In this document: piece after piece, positions 14,695-26,302 of the stretch
Position numbering within the stretch: position 1 is the stretch's first letter
Layout of the letters: each line of letters starts with the position of its first letter
Assembly: GCF_900109915.1 (NCBI RefSeq)
Contig: NZ_FOBU01000002.1
Location: forward strand, 823,170 to 887,169
DNA from: Luteibacter sp. UNCMF331Sha3.1
GTDB taxonomy: Bacteria > Pseudomonadota > Gammaproteobacteria > Xanthomonadales > Rhodanobacteraceae
DNA: 64,000 nt
Direction of reading: 5' to 3'
Notes under the pieces: model-generated
What the model was told of the DNA's origin: nothing
The model's input: only the letters and a program-made list of their open reading frames with translations
The model's database searches: none
Translations under genes and position numbers: made by a program

Positions 14695-15341
14695 ATGGCA
14701 CGCAGCAAGACCAGTTCCCGTTGGCTGCGGGAGCATTTCGACGATCCCTACGTCAAGAAGGCCCAGGCGGAGGGCATGCGCTCCCGCGCCGTCTTCAAGC
14801 TCGAGGAGCTGGTCGACCGCGACAAGCTCCTGAAACCCGGCATGACGATCGTCGATCTGGGCGCCGCCCCGGGCGGCTGGTCGCAGCTGGCCCGGATGCG
14901 CCTCGGCGACACCGGCAAGGTGATCGCGCTCGATATCCTGCCCATGGCCAGCCTTGCCGGCGTGGAGTTCATGCAGGGCGATTTCCGCGAGGAATCGGTG
15001 CTACGCGAACTCGAAAGCATGCTCGACGGCCAGAAGGTCGATCTTGTCCTGTCGGACATGGCCCCCAATATGTCGGGTGTGGCACTCGCCGACCAGATCC
15101 GCGCCATGGACCTGTGCGACCTGGCTCGTCAGTTCAGTCTCGACTGGCTGAAGCCTGGTGGCTCGTTCCTGGTGAAACTGTTCCAGGGGGCGGGGTTCGA
15201 CGATTACCTTAAGAACTTGCGCGCGGACTTCAGTCGCGTGACGATGCGTAAACCGAAGGCCTCCCGTGCACGTTCGCGAGAGGTCTATGCGCTGGCGACC
15301 GGCCTGAAGTCCGCGTCCCGGCAACCTGGCGAGAACCGCGC

Positions 15342-15345
<4 letters not shown>
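14695..15345 (+). CDS. rlmE: 23S rRNA 2'-O-ribose U2552 methyltransferase
   Basis: RlmE (RrmJ/FtsJ) methylates U2552 in the A-loop of 23S rRNA. The 216 residues have the SAM motif [14 protein letters not shown] (about 53-66). The K-D-K-E catalytic tetrad is in [27 protein letters not shown] and SREVYAL. The product is cytoplasmic. The stop overlaps the ftsH ATG as ATGA, so the two are coupled, as is conserved in gammaproteobacteria. Confidence 0.97.
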
Positions 15346-17273
<1,928 letters not shown>

Positions 17274-17279
17274 GAAACG

Positions 17280-17304
17280 GGGCGGCCTTTGGGTCGCCCT
17301 TTTT
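17280..17304 (+). terminator. rho-independent terminator after ftsH
   Basis: GGGCGGCC and GGTCGCCC pair over 8 bp with one G-T wobble around a TTTG loop, followed by TTTTT, 7 bp after the ftsH stop. Confidence 0.9.
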
Positions 17305-17668
17305 CGTTATGGGCTCGGCTTTGCCATCGCGTTGGCGTGGCGTCGGGGCAGAGGAGCCGGCGCGCGGCGTCTCCGTCGCTAAGTCCTCGTCCGGCCTTCG
17401 CCTCCCTGCGGAATCGCTCCGGAGACGCCACACGCCGACTCCCCTCCATGCGTCGCCGAAGATTGTCGCAGGGGCAAGAGCTCGCCTCACCCTCATCCCG
17501 GTGCAAACCGGGATCCACGGCGATGCAACCGGTCTTCGCGAAGGGACCTCTTCGGATGCGCTTTACCCGCCATGCGCGACGGCGCGGCACGCGAGCAAGA
17601 AAACCGCTATTCGGACGGCTATTCGCAACGCTTGTTACGTTTGAGAGAAAAAAAGTTTCAGAAAAGTG
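17305..17668. other. gene-free spacer between ftsH and the tRNA operon
   Basis: No convincing gene on either strand. It holds one copy of a dispersed repeat (17311-17335, see repeat entry) directly after the ftsH terminator. The last 60 bases turn A/T-rich (a run of As near 17648) just before the tRNA promoter. The open frames here have no family resemblance and no ribosome binding site. Confidence 0.6.
17311..17335 (-). repeat. dispersed repeat, copy 1
   Basis: Read on the minus strand this is CAACGCGATGGCAAAGCC followed by GAGCCC. Near-identical copies are at 31655-31679, 57276-57301 and 57996-58020. All four lie in spacers just past a gene end, three next to a terminator. Confidence 0.7.
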
Positions 17669-17697
17669 TTGACGCACACCCTCGATATCTGAATAAT
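17669..17697 (+). promoter_or_regulatory. sigma-70 promoter of the tRNA operon
   Basis: TTGACG and AATAAT are separated by 17 bases. The -10 box lies 64 bp upstream of tRNA-Arg, and A-rich DNA (17647-17665) just upstream could act as an UP element, which is typical for stable RNA genes. Confidence 0.75.
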
Positions 17698-17761
17698 TCC
17701 GCTTCTCGGCACGGCACTAACGCTTCACGGCAATAGTCACCGGGTCAATCGTTTCAAGTGT

Positions 17762-17838
17762 GCGCCCGTAGCTCAGTTGGATAGAGTACCAGGCTACGAA
17801 CTTGGTGGTCGGGAGTTCGAATCTCTCCGGGCGCACCA
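17762..17838 (+). tRNA. tRNA-Arg (ACG)
   Basis: A 77-base cloverleaf. The acceptor pairs are GCGCCCG/CGGGCGC, the anticodon loop is CTACGAA, and CCA is encoded. It is the first gene of the five-tRNA operon. Confidence 0.97.
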
Positions 17839-17976
17839 TTTTTAAGTAAGGCCGTCGCGGTTACGCAGCGGTAGCGATGTTGATAGTGTGGTGTGTTCAT
17901 ACGGATTGACGGGCTTGAGTTTGACCCGTAACATTTGAAGGCTCACCCCGGTACACTGGGTTGGTGCTTTAAGTTT

Positions 17977-18053
17977 CGGGGTATAGCTCAGTCTGGTAGA
18001 GCGCCAGCTTTGGGAGCTGGATGTCGGGGGTTCGAATCCCTCTGCCCCGACCA
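17977..18053 (+). tRNA. tRNA-Pro (TGG)
   Basis: A 77-base cloverleaf. The acceptor is CGGGGTA with TGCCCCG, the anticodon loop is TTTGGGA on the stem CCAGC/GCTGG, and CCA is encoded. A 138-base spacer separates it from tRNA-Arg(ACG), much longer than the other spacers in the cluster. Confidence 0.96.
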
Positions 18054-18077
18054 GTTGGCGTTCTACGTACAGTGCCT

Positions 18078-18154
18078 GCGCCTGTAGCTCAACCGGATAG
18101 AGCATCGGCCTTCTAAGCCGACGGTTGCAGGTTCGATTCCTGTCGGGCGCGCCA
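18078..18154 (+). tRNA. tRNA-Arg (TCT)
   Basis: A 77-base cloverleaf with acceptor GCGCCTG/CGGGCGC (one T-G pair), anticodon loop CTTCTAA, and CCA encoded. It lies 24 bases after tRNA-Pro. Confidence 0.96.
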
Positions 18155-18167
18155 GATGGTGTTTTAT

Positions 18168-18245
18168 GGTGGGCGTAGCTCAGCTGGTTAGAGTACCGGA
18201 TTGTGATTCCGGATGTCGTGGGTTCGAGTCCCATCGTCCACCCCA
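18168..18245 (+). tRNA. tRNA-His (GTG)
   Basis: The acceptor strand GGTGGGC carries the extra 5' G (-1) needed by histidyl-tRNA synthetase, facing C73. The anticodon loop is TTGTGAT on CCGGA/TCCGG, and CCA is encoded. Confidence 0.96.
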
Positions 18246-18266
18246 CTTACAACGCAAGTTTCAAAC

Positions 18267-18342
<76 letters not shown>

Positions 18343-18349
18343 ATTCGAA

Positions 18350-18377
18350 GGCGCTCAGGGAAACCTGAGCGCCTTTT
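18350..18377 (+). terminator. terminator of the tRNA operon
   Basis: A perfect 10-bp stem GGCGCTCAGG/CCTGAGCGCC with a GAAA tetraloop is followed by TTTT, 8 bp after tRNA-Lys. Confidence 0.95.
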
Positions 18378-18495
18378 CCTTTATGTGCCGCGCAACGGGG
18401 CGACAGGGCGACGAAAGTCGTTCTGATCGATGATCGTGCCCGGCAGTTTCCCCAACATGCGCTCGCCGTTACGTGCCGGGCCTGACAGGACCGGT

Positions 18496-20142
18496 ATGAC
18501 CGTTCAATCCATCGTTGCCCCGGGCCGTATGAGGCGTGCCATCCCCGCGTGGCTGCTGGGTGCGATCGTCGCCCTCTACATGCTCGCCGTGCTCAATCGC
18601 AGCCTGTGGGTCGAATTGCACGACGCGCTCTCGGCATCGCGCGACATGCCCGGATTCTGGATGCTGAGCGTGACGGTTTGTTGTCGGCTCGTCGCCAACC
18701 TGATCCTGACCATCGCACTCGTCATGTGGCCGCGCATCGGCAAGCCGCTGCTGGCGTTGTTGATCGTGGTGTCGGCGGCCAGCGCGTTCTACGCCGAAAC
18801 GTTCGGTGTGCGTCTCAACGAGGAGATCGTGCAGAGCATTTTCGAGACGCAGCGCGCCGAAGCCGCCGCGATGATCACGACGGGCTCGGTGGGCTGGATC
18901 GTGCTCTTCGGCGTCCTGCCTGCGATCCTCGTCCTGCTCGTCCCGGTTCGATTCACACCGGGCTGGCGCGGGCTGGGCTGGCGTGCGGCGATCGTGCTCG
19001 CGGCCGTGGCGCTCATGACGCTGCCGCCGTTGCTTGCCGGTCGAAGCTACATCTACTTCGAGCGCAACCATCGCACGATGTACGAGGTCTTCAATCCGTA
19101 TGCCGCACTGAGCGGAACGTTCCATTATCTCCAGCGCGATGTCTTCCGCCCAACGCGATCGATGACGCCGATCGGTACCGATGCCACGCTGGCACCGGAT
19201 ACGGCGAGTGGCCGGAAGCGTGTCGTCGTGCTGGTGGTAGGGGAGACCGCGCGTGCGGAGAACCAGTCGTTGCAGGGCTATGCGCGCGAAACGAATCCCG
19301 AGATGAAGCGGGCAGGTGCCGTCTATTTCACCGATGCGTGGTCGTGCGGCACGGCGACGACGGTGTCGGTGCCCTGCATGTTCTCGAACATGACGCGCGA
19401 GAAGTTCGACAAGCCCGTGGCGAAGGCCCACTGGAACGCGCTCGACGTGCTGCAGCACGCGGGGGTCGACGTGTTCTGGCGCGATAACGACGAAGGCTGC
19501 AAGGACGTCTGCGCCCGCGTGCCCAACGACGATCTGACGAACGCAAAGATCGATGGCCTCTGCGATGCCGACGGCTGCGTCGACGACGTGCTGGTGGCCG
19601 ATCTGCCTGCGCGCCTGGCGCGGATGCGTTCGCCGGCGCTGCTGGTGCTGCACGTCAAGGGCAGCCATGGTCCGGCGTACTTCCAGCGTTACCCGGCGGC
19701 GTTCAACGTCTTCAGGCCCGGCTGCGACACCGCCGAAGTGCAGACCTGCACGTACGCCCAGACGGTGGCGAGCTACGACAACACGATCCTCTACACGGAT
19801 CACATCCTCGGCAAGGTCGTCGATGCGCTGAAGGCGACGCCTGATGTCGACAGCGCCATGATGTATCTCTCCGACCACGGCGAGTCGCTCGGCGAGAACG
19901 AGGTCTACCTGCATGGTGCCGACTGGGCGACCGCGCCCACGCAGCAGAAGCACATCCCAATGCTGATGTGGTTCTCCGATGGCTGGGTCCGCGACAGCGG
20001 CCTGCGGCTCGATTGCATGGCGCAGCGCCGCGTACAGCCGGCGAGCCAGGACAACCTTTTCCACACCCTGCTGGGCTTCTTCGGCACGCGCACGACGGTC
20101 TACGACCCGAGGCTCGATCTGCTGGCCGGTTGCCGGGGCTGA
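18496..20142 (+). CDS. phosphoethanolamine transferase, EptA family
   Basis: This inner-membrane enzyme should transfer phosphoethanolamine from phosphatidylethanolamine to lipid A, lowering surface charge and polymyxin binding. From ATG 18496 it has 548 residues; an in-frame ATG at 18430 would add 22 polar residues and looks unlikely. Five membrane helices fill about 15-190. The periplasmic alkaline-phosphatase fold carries the nucleophile Thr251 in VVGETARAENQSLQGYARET, SCGTATTVSVPCMFS, the metal site SDHGESLGE and paired Cys residues (C-x-C spacing in DNDEGCKDVC, GLCDADGC). It is a chromosomal relative of MCR. No adjacent two-component system is present. Confidence 0.93.
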   Translation: MTVQSIVAPGRMRRAIPAWLLGAIVALYMLAVLNRSLWVELHDALSASRDMPGFWMLSVTVCCRLVANLILTIALVMWPRIGKPLLALLIVVSAASAFYAETFGVRLNEEIVQSIFETQRAEAAAMITTGSVGWIVLFGVLPAILVLLVPVRFTPGWRGLGWRAAIVLAAVALMTLPPLLAGRSYIYFERNHRTMYEVFNPYAALSGTFHYLQRDVFRPTRSMTPIGTDATLAPDTASGRKRVVVLVVGETARAENQSLQGYARETNPEMKRAGAVYFTDAWSCGTATTVSVPCMFSNMTREKFDKPVAKAHWNALDVLQHAGVDVFWRDNDEGCKDVCARVPNDDLTNAKIDGLCDADGCVDDVLVADLPARLARMRSPALLVLHVKGSHGPAYFQRYPAAFNVFRPGCDTAEVQTCTYAQTVASYDNTILYTDHILGKVVDALKATPDVDSAMMYLSDHGESLGENEVYLHGADWATAPTQQKHIPMLMWFSDGWVRDSGLRLDCMAQRRVQPASQDNLFHTLLGFFGTRTTVYDPRLDLLAGCRG

Positions 20143-20165
20143 AGGCCCGCATCGTCACGTGGCGG

Positions 20166-20194
20166 TGGACCGGAGGCAGCTGCCTGCCTAGAAT
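20166..20194 (+). promoter_or_regulatory. possible promoter of tRNA-Leu
   Basis: TGGACC and TAGAAT lie 17 bases apart, with the -10 box only 8 bases before the mature tRNA. This would give an almost leaderless transcript. The -35 box matches at 4 of 6 positions. Confidence 0.45.
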
Positions 20195-20202
20195 GGCCCG
20201 GC

Positions 20203-20287
20203 GCGATAGTGGCGGAATTGGTAGACGCACCAGATTTAGGTTCTGGCGGGGTGACCCGTGTGGGTTCGAGTCCCACCTTTCGCACCA
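20203..20287 (+). tRNA. tRNA-Leu (TAG)
   Basis: An 85-base class II tRNA with a long variable arm, anticodon loop TTTAGGT on CCAGA/TCTGG, and CCA encoded. The acceptor GCGATAG/CTTTCGC contains a T-T mismatch at the fifth pair. Confidence 0.95.
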
Positions 20288-20311
20288 GCATCGTCGCCGC
20301 AGCGCGGCGAC

Positions 20312-20539
20312 TCAGAACGCGAGCTTGATGATGACGACGACGACGAGGGTGATGAGCGCGCCGAGGACCCCGACGGCGATGGTCCCCAGGGCGACCATCG
20401 GGTAATAGCGTTGCTCGGTCTGGATTTTCGCGGTCTCGGCGCCGATTTTCACCGTCTCGGCGATGAGCTTGCCGATCTCGACCTGAAATAGATCACGCTC
20501 GTCGGACGCGGCTGCGCGGGGTTCGGCTTTCGCTGCCAT
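20312..20539 (-). CDS. small single-span membrane protein, unknown
   Basis: A 75-residue hypothetical protein. The start at 20539 is favoured by GGAGCG eight bases upstream. Residues 15-45 are charged and likely helical (LFQVEIGKLIAETVKIGAETAKIQTEQ, quoted as two parts LFQVEIGKLIAET and VKIGAETAKIQTEQ). One membrane helix at about 48-72 follows (MVALGTIAVGVLGALITLVV). The heptad-like first half suggests oligomerisation. It ends 25 bp beyond tRNA-Leu on the opposite strand. No family is recognised. Confidence 0.6.
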   Translation of the reverse strand: MAAKAEPRAAASDERDLFQVEIGKLIAETVKIGAETAKIQTEQRYYPMVALGTIAVGVLGALITLVVVVIIKLAF

Positions 20540-20671
20540 TGAATCGCTCCTTGTGTCGTGCGTTCCTGATCTCGAATGGTACAACGCGAAATCGTGGTCG
20601 CGCCGGCACGGCGATGACTGTATGGCATTCGATGTGCTGGCCGTGCCGGGTGCCGCCCGCGTGTGCGGCTC

Positions 20672-22054
20672 CTACGCCGCCCGCGCGCGTCGTGCGACGA
20701 GCGTGGCGACGACGGCGAGCGCGGCCGTGATCGCAAAGTTCGCCGCGAACGCGGCGGTGTGCGAGACACCGAGCAACGCCGCGAAGAGCGAGCCGCCGAT
20801 CGCCAGCGTGGTCGCGACCATCAGCGATTCGCACAGCTGGAGTGCCGAACTGTTCTTGCCTTGTTCGTGCGCTGCGGACATCGACAGGGTGAGTACCGAG
20901 ACGGTGGCGTAGAGCATGCCCATGCCGAGTCCCGTCACCAGCCAGCCCGCGACGGCGGCCGCGACGGGCATCCATGCGAACGTGCTCAGCGAGGCGGTGA
21001 TCGTGCCGGCGACCATGAGCGTCGTACCCCGATTGAGCAGGGTCTGTCGCGACACCTTCGCGTAATGGCCCTGATACCACGAGCCGGCGAACCAGCCGAT
21101 CGCACCGACGCTGATGCCGATGCCCGACCACGTCGGCGAGAGGCCGTGTTGTGTCGAGAAGGCGAGGGGAAGGAATGCTTCGGTGCCGAAGAATGCGGAT
21201 GCGGCCACGCCGCGGAGGGCGACGACCGCGGGTAGTCCGGGCGCGGCGCGTAGCGTGCCCGCCGGCAGCAACCGTCCGCCGCAGACGTAAAGCAGCACCA
21301 GTGCGGGCAGGAAGATCGCGATGACGTGCCACCCGCGCTCCTGTCCGCCGGCGAAGAGCAGGCACGTGCCGATGGCGGCACCGACGGCGAGCGTCATGCG
21401 TCCCGGCGAGGCCGGGTTCTGGGCGGCGGGTTTGCCGAGCGAGGCCAGTGCGCCGCGCAGGGCGATCGCCGCGGGCAACGCAAGCAACGGCACGCCGAGG
21501 AACACCCAGCGCCAGCCCACGTGCTCCACGATCGCGCCGCTGATGGCGGGGCCGATGAGGGCCGGGACCACCCAGCCCGCGGAGAAGGCCGCGAAGATCC
21601 TGGGCCTCATCGTGTCGGGGTACAGCCGGCCGACGATGACATAGAGGGCAGGAAACAGGCAGCCCGCGCCGAAACCCTGCACCATCCGCCCAAGGACCAG
21701 CGTCGTCATGTCGTGGGCGAAACCGGCGACGAGGAGGCCGGCGATGAACCCGGCCAGGCCGGTCCACATGGCCGGCGCCGGTCCCTGGCGGTCGCTCCAG
21801 CGGCCCGAGAGCGTCATGCCGATCACGCTGGTCGCCAGCACGCCGCCGAAAGCCAGGGCATAGAGACGGAGGCCGTCGAGCTCGCGGGCCACCGTGGGCA
21901 TCGCGGTGGTGACGGCCAGCGCCTCGAAGGCGAGCAGCGAGATCAGGGCGACCATGCCGATGGTGGCCGCGCGGTACGGCGCCGAGAGGATGCCATCGGC
22001 GGGCGCGCGACGGCCGGCCGTGCTGAGGTTCGTATCCGATGTGCCCACGTGCAT
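20672..22054 (-). CDS. MFS efflux transporter
   Basis: A 460-residue major facilitator with about 14 hydrophobic segments, of the drug:H+ antiporter type. Visible markers are ALAVTTAMPTVARELDG in the first loop (DHA2-like motif), LSGRWSDRQGP (motif A between helices 2 and 3) and the GAGCLFPALYVIVGRL stretch. The substrate is unknown. It diverges from a soxR-like gene with a SoxR-box-like palindrome between them, so expression is likely induced by redox-active compounds. Confidence 0.88.
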   Translation of the reverse strand: MHVGTSDTNLSTAGRRAPADGILSAPYRAATIGMVALISLLAFEALAVTTAMPTVARELDGLRLYALAFGGVLATSVIGMTLSGRWSDRQGPAPAMWTGLAGFIAGLLVAGFAHDMTTLVLGRMVQGFGAGCLFPALYVIVGRLYPDTMRPRIFAAFSAGWVVPALIGPAISGAIVEHVGWRWVFLGVPLLALPAAIALRGALASLGKPAAQNPASPGRMTLAVGAAIGTCLLFAGGQERGWHVIAIFLPALVLLYVCGGRLLPAGTLRAAPGLPAVVALRGVAASAFFGTEAFLPLAFSTQHGLSPTWSGIGISVGAIGWFAGSWYQGHYAKVSRQTLLNRGTTLMVAGTITASLSTFAWMPVAAAVAGWLVTGLGMGMLYATVSVLTLSMSAAHEQGKNSSALQLCESLMVATTLAIGGSLFAALLGVSHTAAFAANFAITAALAVVATLVARRARAA

Positions 22055-22121
22055 TGGGTTTCCTTGGGGAGCGGGGAGTCTCGCACGGTTGCGCGTCTCG
22101 CCCGGAGCATGCAGGATGCAA

Positions 22122-22139
22122 CCTCAACCATTGTTTAGG
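22122..22139. promoter_or_regulatory. SoxR-box-like operator
   Basis: CCTCAACCATTGTTTAGG is an 18-bp imperfect palindrome that matches the layout of the E. coli SoxR box (CCTCAA-N6-TTGAGG) with one arm altered. On the minus strand a TTGACC box (22143-22138) sits 19 bases from CATCCT, the over-long spacer typical of MerR-family targets. It lies 8 bp upstream of the soxR-like ATG and in the mfs leader. Confidence 0.65.
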
Positions 22140-22146
22140 TCAAGGT

Positions 22147-22581
22147 ATGCGCGAACTGGGCGTGGGCGAGGCGGCGAAGCGGGCCGGAGTTGCCGTCTCC
22201 GCGCTGCATTTCTACGAGCGCAAGGGCCTGATCCGCAGCCTGCGTACCGCGGGCAACCAGCGCCGGTATGCGGCCGACGTGCTTCGGCGCATCGCGGTGA
22301 TCCGGGTGGCGCAGCGGGTCGGCATCCCGCTCGAGGCGGTGCGCCAGGCCTTCGCGGCCCTCCCGGACGAGCGCACGCCGACCCGCGACGAGTGGGCGGC
22401 CATGTCGGACACCTGGCGGGCCGAGCTGGAGCGACGGATCGCCCAGCTGACCGGCCTGAGGGACAAACTGACCGAGTGCATCGGATGCGGCTGTCTTTCC
22501 ATGGCGGCCTGCTCCCTCGCCAATCCGGGAGATTTGCTGGCCGCGGAGGGGGCCGGCCCGAGGCGGCTCGGCGACCGCTGA
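22147..22581 (+). CDS. soxR: SoxR-like redox-sensitive regulator (MerR family)
   Basis: A 144-residue MerR-family activator. The winged HTH is about 3-70 (LGVGEAAKRAGVAVSALHFYERKGLI), quoted as LGVGEAAKRAGVAVSA and LHFYERKGLI, followed by a dimerisation helix. The C-terminal motif CIGCGCLSMAAC is the SoxR [2Fe-2S] ligand pattern C-x2-C-x-C-x5-C. It activates genes when the cluster is oxidised. The ATG at 22147 is 92 bp from the divergent MFS gene, its likely target. Confidence 0.93.
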   Translation: MRELGVGEAAKRAGVAVSALHFYERKGLIRSLRTAGNQRRYAADVLRRIAVIRVAQRVGIPLEAVRQAFAALPDERTPTRDEWAAMSDTWRAELERRIAQLTGLRDKLTECIGCGCLSMAACSLANPGDLLAAEGAGPRRLGDR

Positions 22582-22758
22582 CGCAGGTTGCGGCGGCGTG
22601 AGCGCAAAACGTAGAATGGGCAGTCATTTGCGGGGTTTTTTCGCCGCCGGAGGTCAGGTCGCGGAGGCGGCCCGGTCTTCGCGATGAATCCCTTGGTTCA
22701 GGTTACGGCGACGGAAGTTCGCCATCGCGCCACGTCCGTGGTGGTTTCAGGAGAGGTC

Positions 22759-24051
22759 ATGCAGGTTTCGGTTGAGAATGTCGGCAAGCTCGGGCGCAAG
22801 CTCACGGTGAAGTTCCCGGCTGAGCGTCTCGAGACGCAGGTCAGCGAGCGCATCGCGGAAATGGGTCGCACGGTGCGCCTCAAGGGCTTCCGTCCGGGCA
22901 AGGTGCCCACCAACGTGATCAAGCAGCGCTTCGGCGCGCAGGTGCGCGGCGAGGCCCTCTCGGATCTCATCGGCAGCACGCTCCGCGACGCCTTCACGCA
23001 GGAAAAGCTCCAGCCGATCGCCAACCCGTCGGTCGACACCACGGGCAACGCCGAGAACGGCGAGATCGCCTACACGGCCACCTTCGAAGTGATGCCGGAG
23101 TTTCCGGAGATCGACGTCGCCGCCCTCGAGATCGCCCGGCCTAAGGCCGAGGTGTCCGACGCCGACATCGACAAGATGATCGAGACCCTGCGCACGCAGC
23201 GCCGCAGCTTCGACGACGTCGACCGCGCGTCGAAGGAAGGCGATTTCGTGATGTTCGAGTACGCCGCCGAGACGGGCGCGTACCGCTTCCCGACCGAGGG
23301 CCTCGAGCGTGCCGGCAGCGTCCTTGGCTCGGGCACCCTGTTCAAGGCGCTCGACGACGCGCTCACGGGTCGCACCGCCGGTGACGACCTCGTCCATGAC
23401 GTCGCCTTCCCCGACGACTTCCGCAATCCGGACCTCGCCGGCAAGACCGCCAAGGTCACGCTGAAGATCGTCAAGGTGCAGGAGCCGAACCTCCCGGCGG
23501 TCGACGCCGACTTCGTGAAGATGTTCGGCGTGGCCGACGGCGACATCGGAACCTTCCGCAAGGAAGTCCGCGCCAACCTCGAGCGCGAGCTCAAGGCGAC
23601 GGTCATGGCCCGCCTGAAGTCCGAAGTGGCCGAAAAGCTGGCCGGCGCCTTCCCGGACCTCGACGTGCCTGACCTGATGGCCAACGCCGAGGCCCAGAGC
23701 CTTGCCGCCGGCAACCTGCCGCGCGGTCAGCAGCCGTCGCCGGAGATGGTCGCCGAAGCGCTGCCGTTCGCCCGCAAGCGCGTCATCGCCGCTCTTCTCA
23801 TGGGTGAGATCGCCCGCAAGAACGAGCTGCGTCTCGACCGCAAGCGGATGGCCGAAATGCTCACGGCGATTGCCTCCACCTATGAAGAGCCGGAAAAGGT
23901 CATTGAACTGTATAACGGCGACCCCCAACTGATGCAGGGACTGCAGAACCGCGTGATGGAAGACCAGGTCGCGGAGTGGGTGGCGGACCACGCCAAGTCC
24001 ACCGACCAGAACCTGTCTTTCGACGAAGTGATGCGGCCGATCGGCGCTTAA
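22759..24051 (+). CDS. tig: trigger factor
   Basis: A ribosome-bound chaperone and peptidyl-prolyl isomerase, 430 residues. CAGGAGAGG precedes ATG 22759, giving [17 protein letters not shown]; an upstream in-frame ATG at 22684 would add 25 residues that do not fit the family. The ribosome-binding signature GFRPGKVP is near residue 43. The FKBP domain (about 155-240) contains EGDFVMFEY, and the C-terminal helices form the chaperone cradle. It heads the tig-clpP-clpX-lon-hupB cluster. Confidence 0.97.
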   Translation: MQVSVENVGKLGRKLTVKFPAERLETQVSERIAEMGRTVRLKGFRPGKVPTNVIKQRFGAQVRGEALSDLIGSTLRDAFTQEKLQPIANPSVDTTGNAENGEIAYTATFEVMPEFPEIDVAALEIARPKAEVSDADIDKMIETLRTQRRSFDDVDRASKEGDFVMFEYAAETGAYRFPTEGLERAGSVLGSGTLFKALDDALTGRTAGDDLVHDVAFPDDFRNPDLAGKTAKVTLKIVKVQEPNLPAVDADFVKMFGVADGDIGTFRKEVRANLERELKATVMARLKSEVAEKLAGAFPDLDVPDLMANAEAQSLAAGNLPRGQQPSPEMVAEALPFARKRVIAALLMGEIARKNELRLDRKRMAEMLTAIASTYEEPEKVIELYNGDPQLMQGLQNRVMEDQVAEWVADHAKSTDQNLSFDEVMRPIGA

Positions 24052-24097
24052 GCGCCGTTCGCTGGCAATAATCGGGCCCCATACGAAGGAGAGACCC

Positions 24098-24730
24098 ATG
24101 TCCATGCCTCCGATCCAGAATCTCAACCTGGTGCCCATCGTCGTCGAACAGACCTCGCGCGGCGAGCGTTCGTACGACATTTATTCGCGTCTCCTCAAGG
24201 AGCGCGTGATCTTCGCGGTCGGTCCGGTCGACGATTACATGGCTAACGTCATCGTCGCCCAGCTGTTGTTCCTCGAGTCCGAAAACCCGGACAAGGACAT
24301 CAGCCTGTACATCAACAGCCCGGGCGGCTCGGTCACGGCCGGCATGGCGATCTACGACACCATGCAGTTCGTGAAGCCGGACGTCAGCACGATGTGCATC
24401 GGCCAGGCCGCCTCGATGGGCGCGCTGCTGCTGGCCGCCGGTGCGGCCGGCAAGCGTTACTCGCTGCCGCATTCGCGCATCATGATCCACCAGCCCTGGG
24501 CCGGTGGCATCTCGGGCCAGGCGACGGACATCGAGATCCACGCCCGCGAGATCCTCACCATGCGTGAGCGTCTCAATGCGATCCTCGCCAACCACAGCGG
24601 CAAGACGGTGGAAGAGATCGCCCGCGACACCGAGCGCGATCGTTTCATGAGCGGCGCGGAAGCGCAGGCCTATGGTCTGATCGATTCGGTGCTCGACAAG
24701 CGCATGGTCGATTCCGTCCGTTCAGCTTGA
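24098..24730 (+). CDS. clpP: ATP-dependent Clp protease proteolytic subunit
   Basis: ClpP forms the double-heptamer serine protease core used by ClpX. The 210 residues show the catalytic Ser106 in [10 protein letters not shown], the His in SRIMIHQP and the Asp in the following helix region. A short N-terminal propeptide precedes [19 protein letters not shown], the conserved start of the mature part. GAAGGAGAG lies a few bases before the ATG. It is 46 bp after tig. Confidence 0.98.
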   Translation: MSMPPIQNLNLVPIVVEQTSRGERSYDIYSRLLKERVIFAVGPVDDYMANVIVAQLLFLESENPDKDISLYINSPGGSVTAGMAIYDTMQFVKPDVSTMCIGQAASMGALLLAAGAAGKRYSLPHSRIMIHQPWAGGISGQATDIEIHAREILTMRERLNAILANHSGKTVEEIARDTERDRFMSGAEAQAYGLIDSVLDKRMVDSVRSA

Positions 24731-24761
24731 TTGAACTTTTCGCTTGTGAAAACCGGTACTT

Positions 24762-24781
24762 CGCCCCTTATTCCAGGGGCG
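24762..24781 (+). promoter_or_regulatory. perfect inverted repeat in the clpP-clpX gap
   Basis: CGCCCCT-TATTCC-AGGGGCG is a perfect 7-bp inverted repeat, 12 bp upstream of a TATTCT box (24793-24798) that could be a -10 element for clpX. It lacks a T-run, so it may be an operator or a processing hairpin rather than a terminator. Confidence 0.45.
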
Positions 24782-24833
24782 GAGTGCTGTGCTATTCTCA
24801 AAGCGCACCTGGATTCTCAGTAGGGCCTAAAGC

Positions 24834-26129
<1,296 letters not shown>

Positions 26130-26154
26130 TCGCGCTGCCACGGCCTGCCATCGC

Positions 26155-26188
26155 GGCCCCGGCGTCCATCGACGCCGGGGCCGTTTTT
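26155..26188 (+). terminator. terminator after clpX
   Basis: A perfect 12-bp stem GGCCCCGGCGTC/GACGCCGGGGCC with loop CATC is followed by GTTTTT, 25 bp after the clpX stop. Confidence 0.96.
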
Positions 26189-26302
26189 CTTTGCGGGGGC
26201 GCGCTCTTGATCGGCCCATCGCGAACCACCACTTGACGTGTATGGCGGCTCCGGCGCAGTGTCGGGGCGAGCCTCCATCCATCTGAGGGAAACCCCAAGA
26301 AC

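Noticed and set aside
17839-17976. A sixth tRNA or small RNA in the long gap between tRNA-Arg and tRNA-Pro
   Set aside because: No cloverleaf, anticodon stem or terminator could be drawn; a TTGACC box at about 17920 has no matching -10 at a usable distance.
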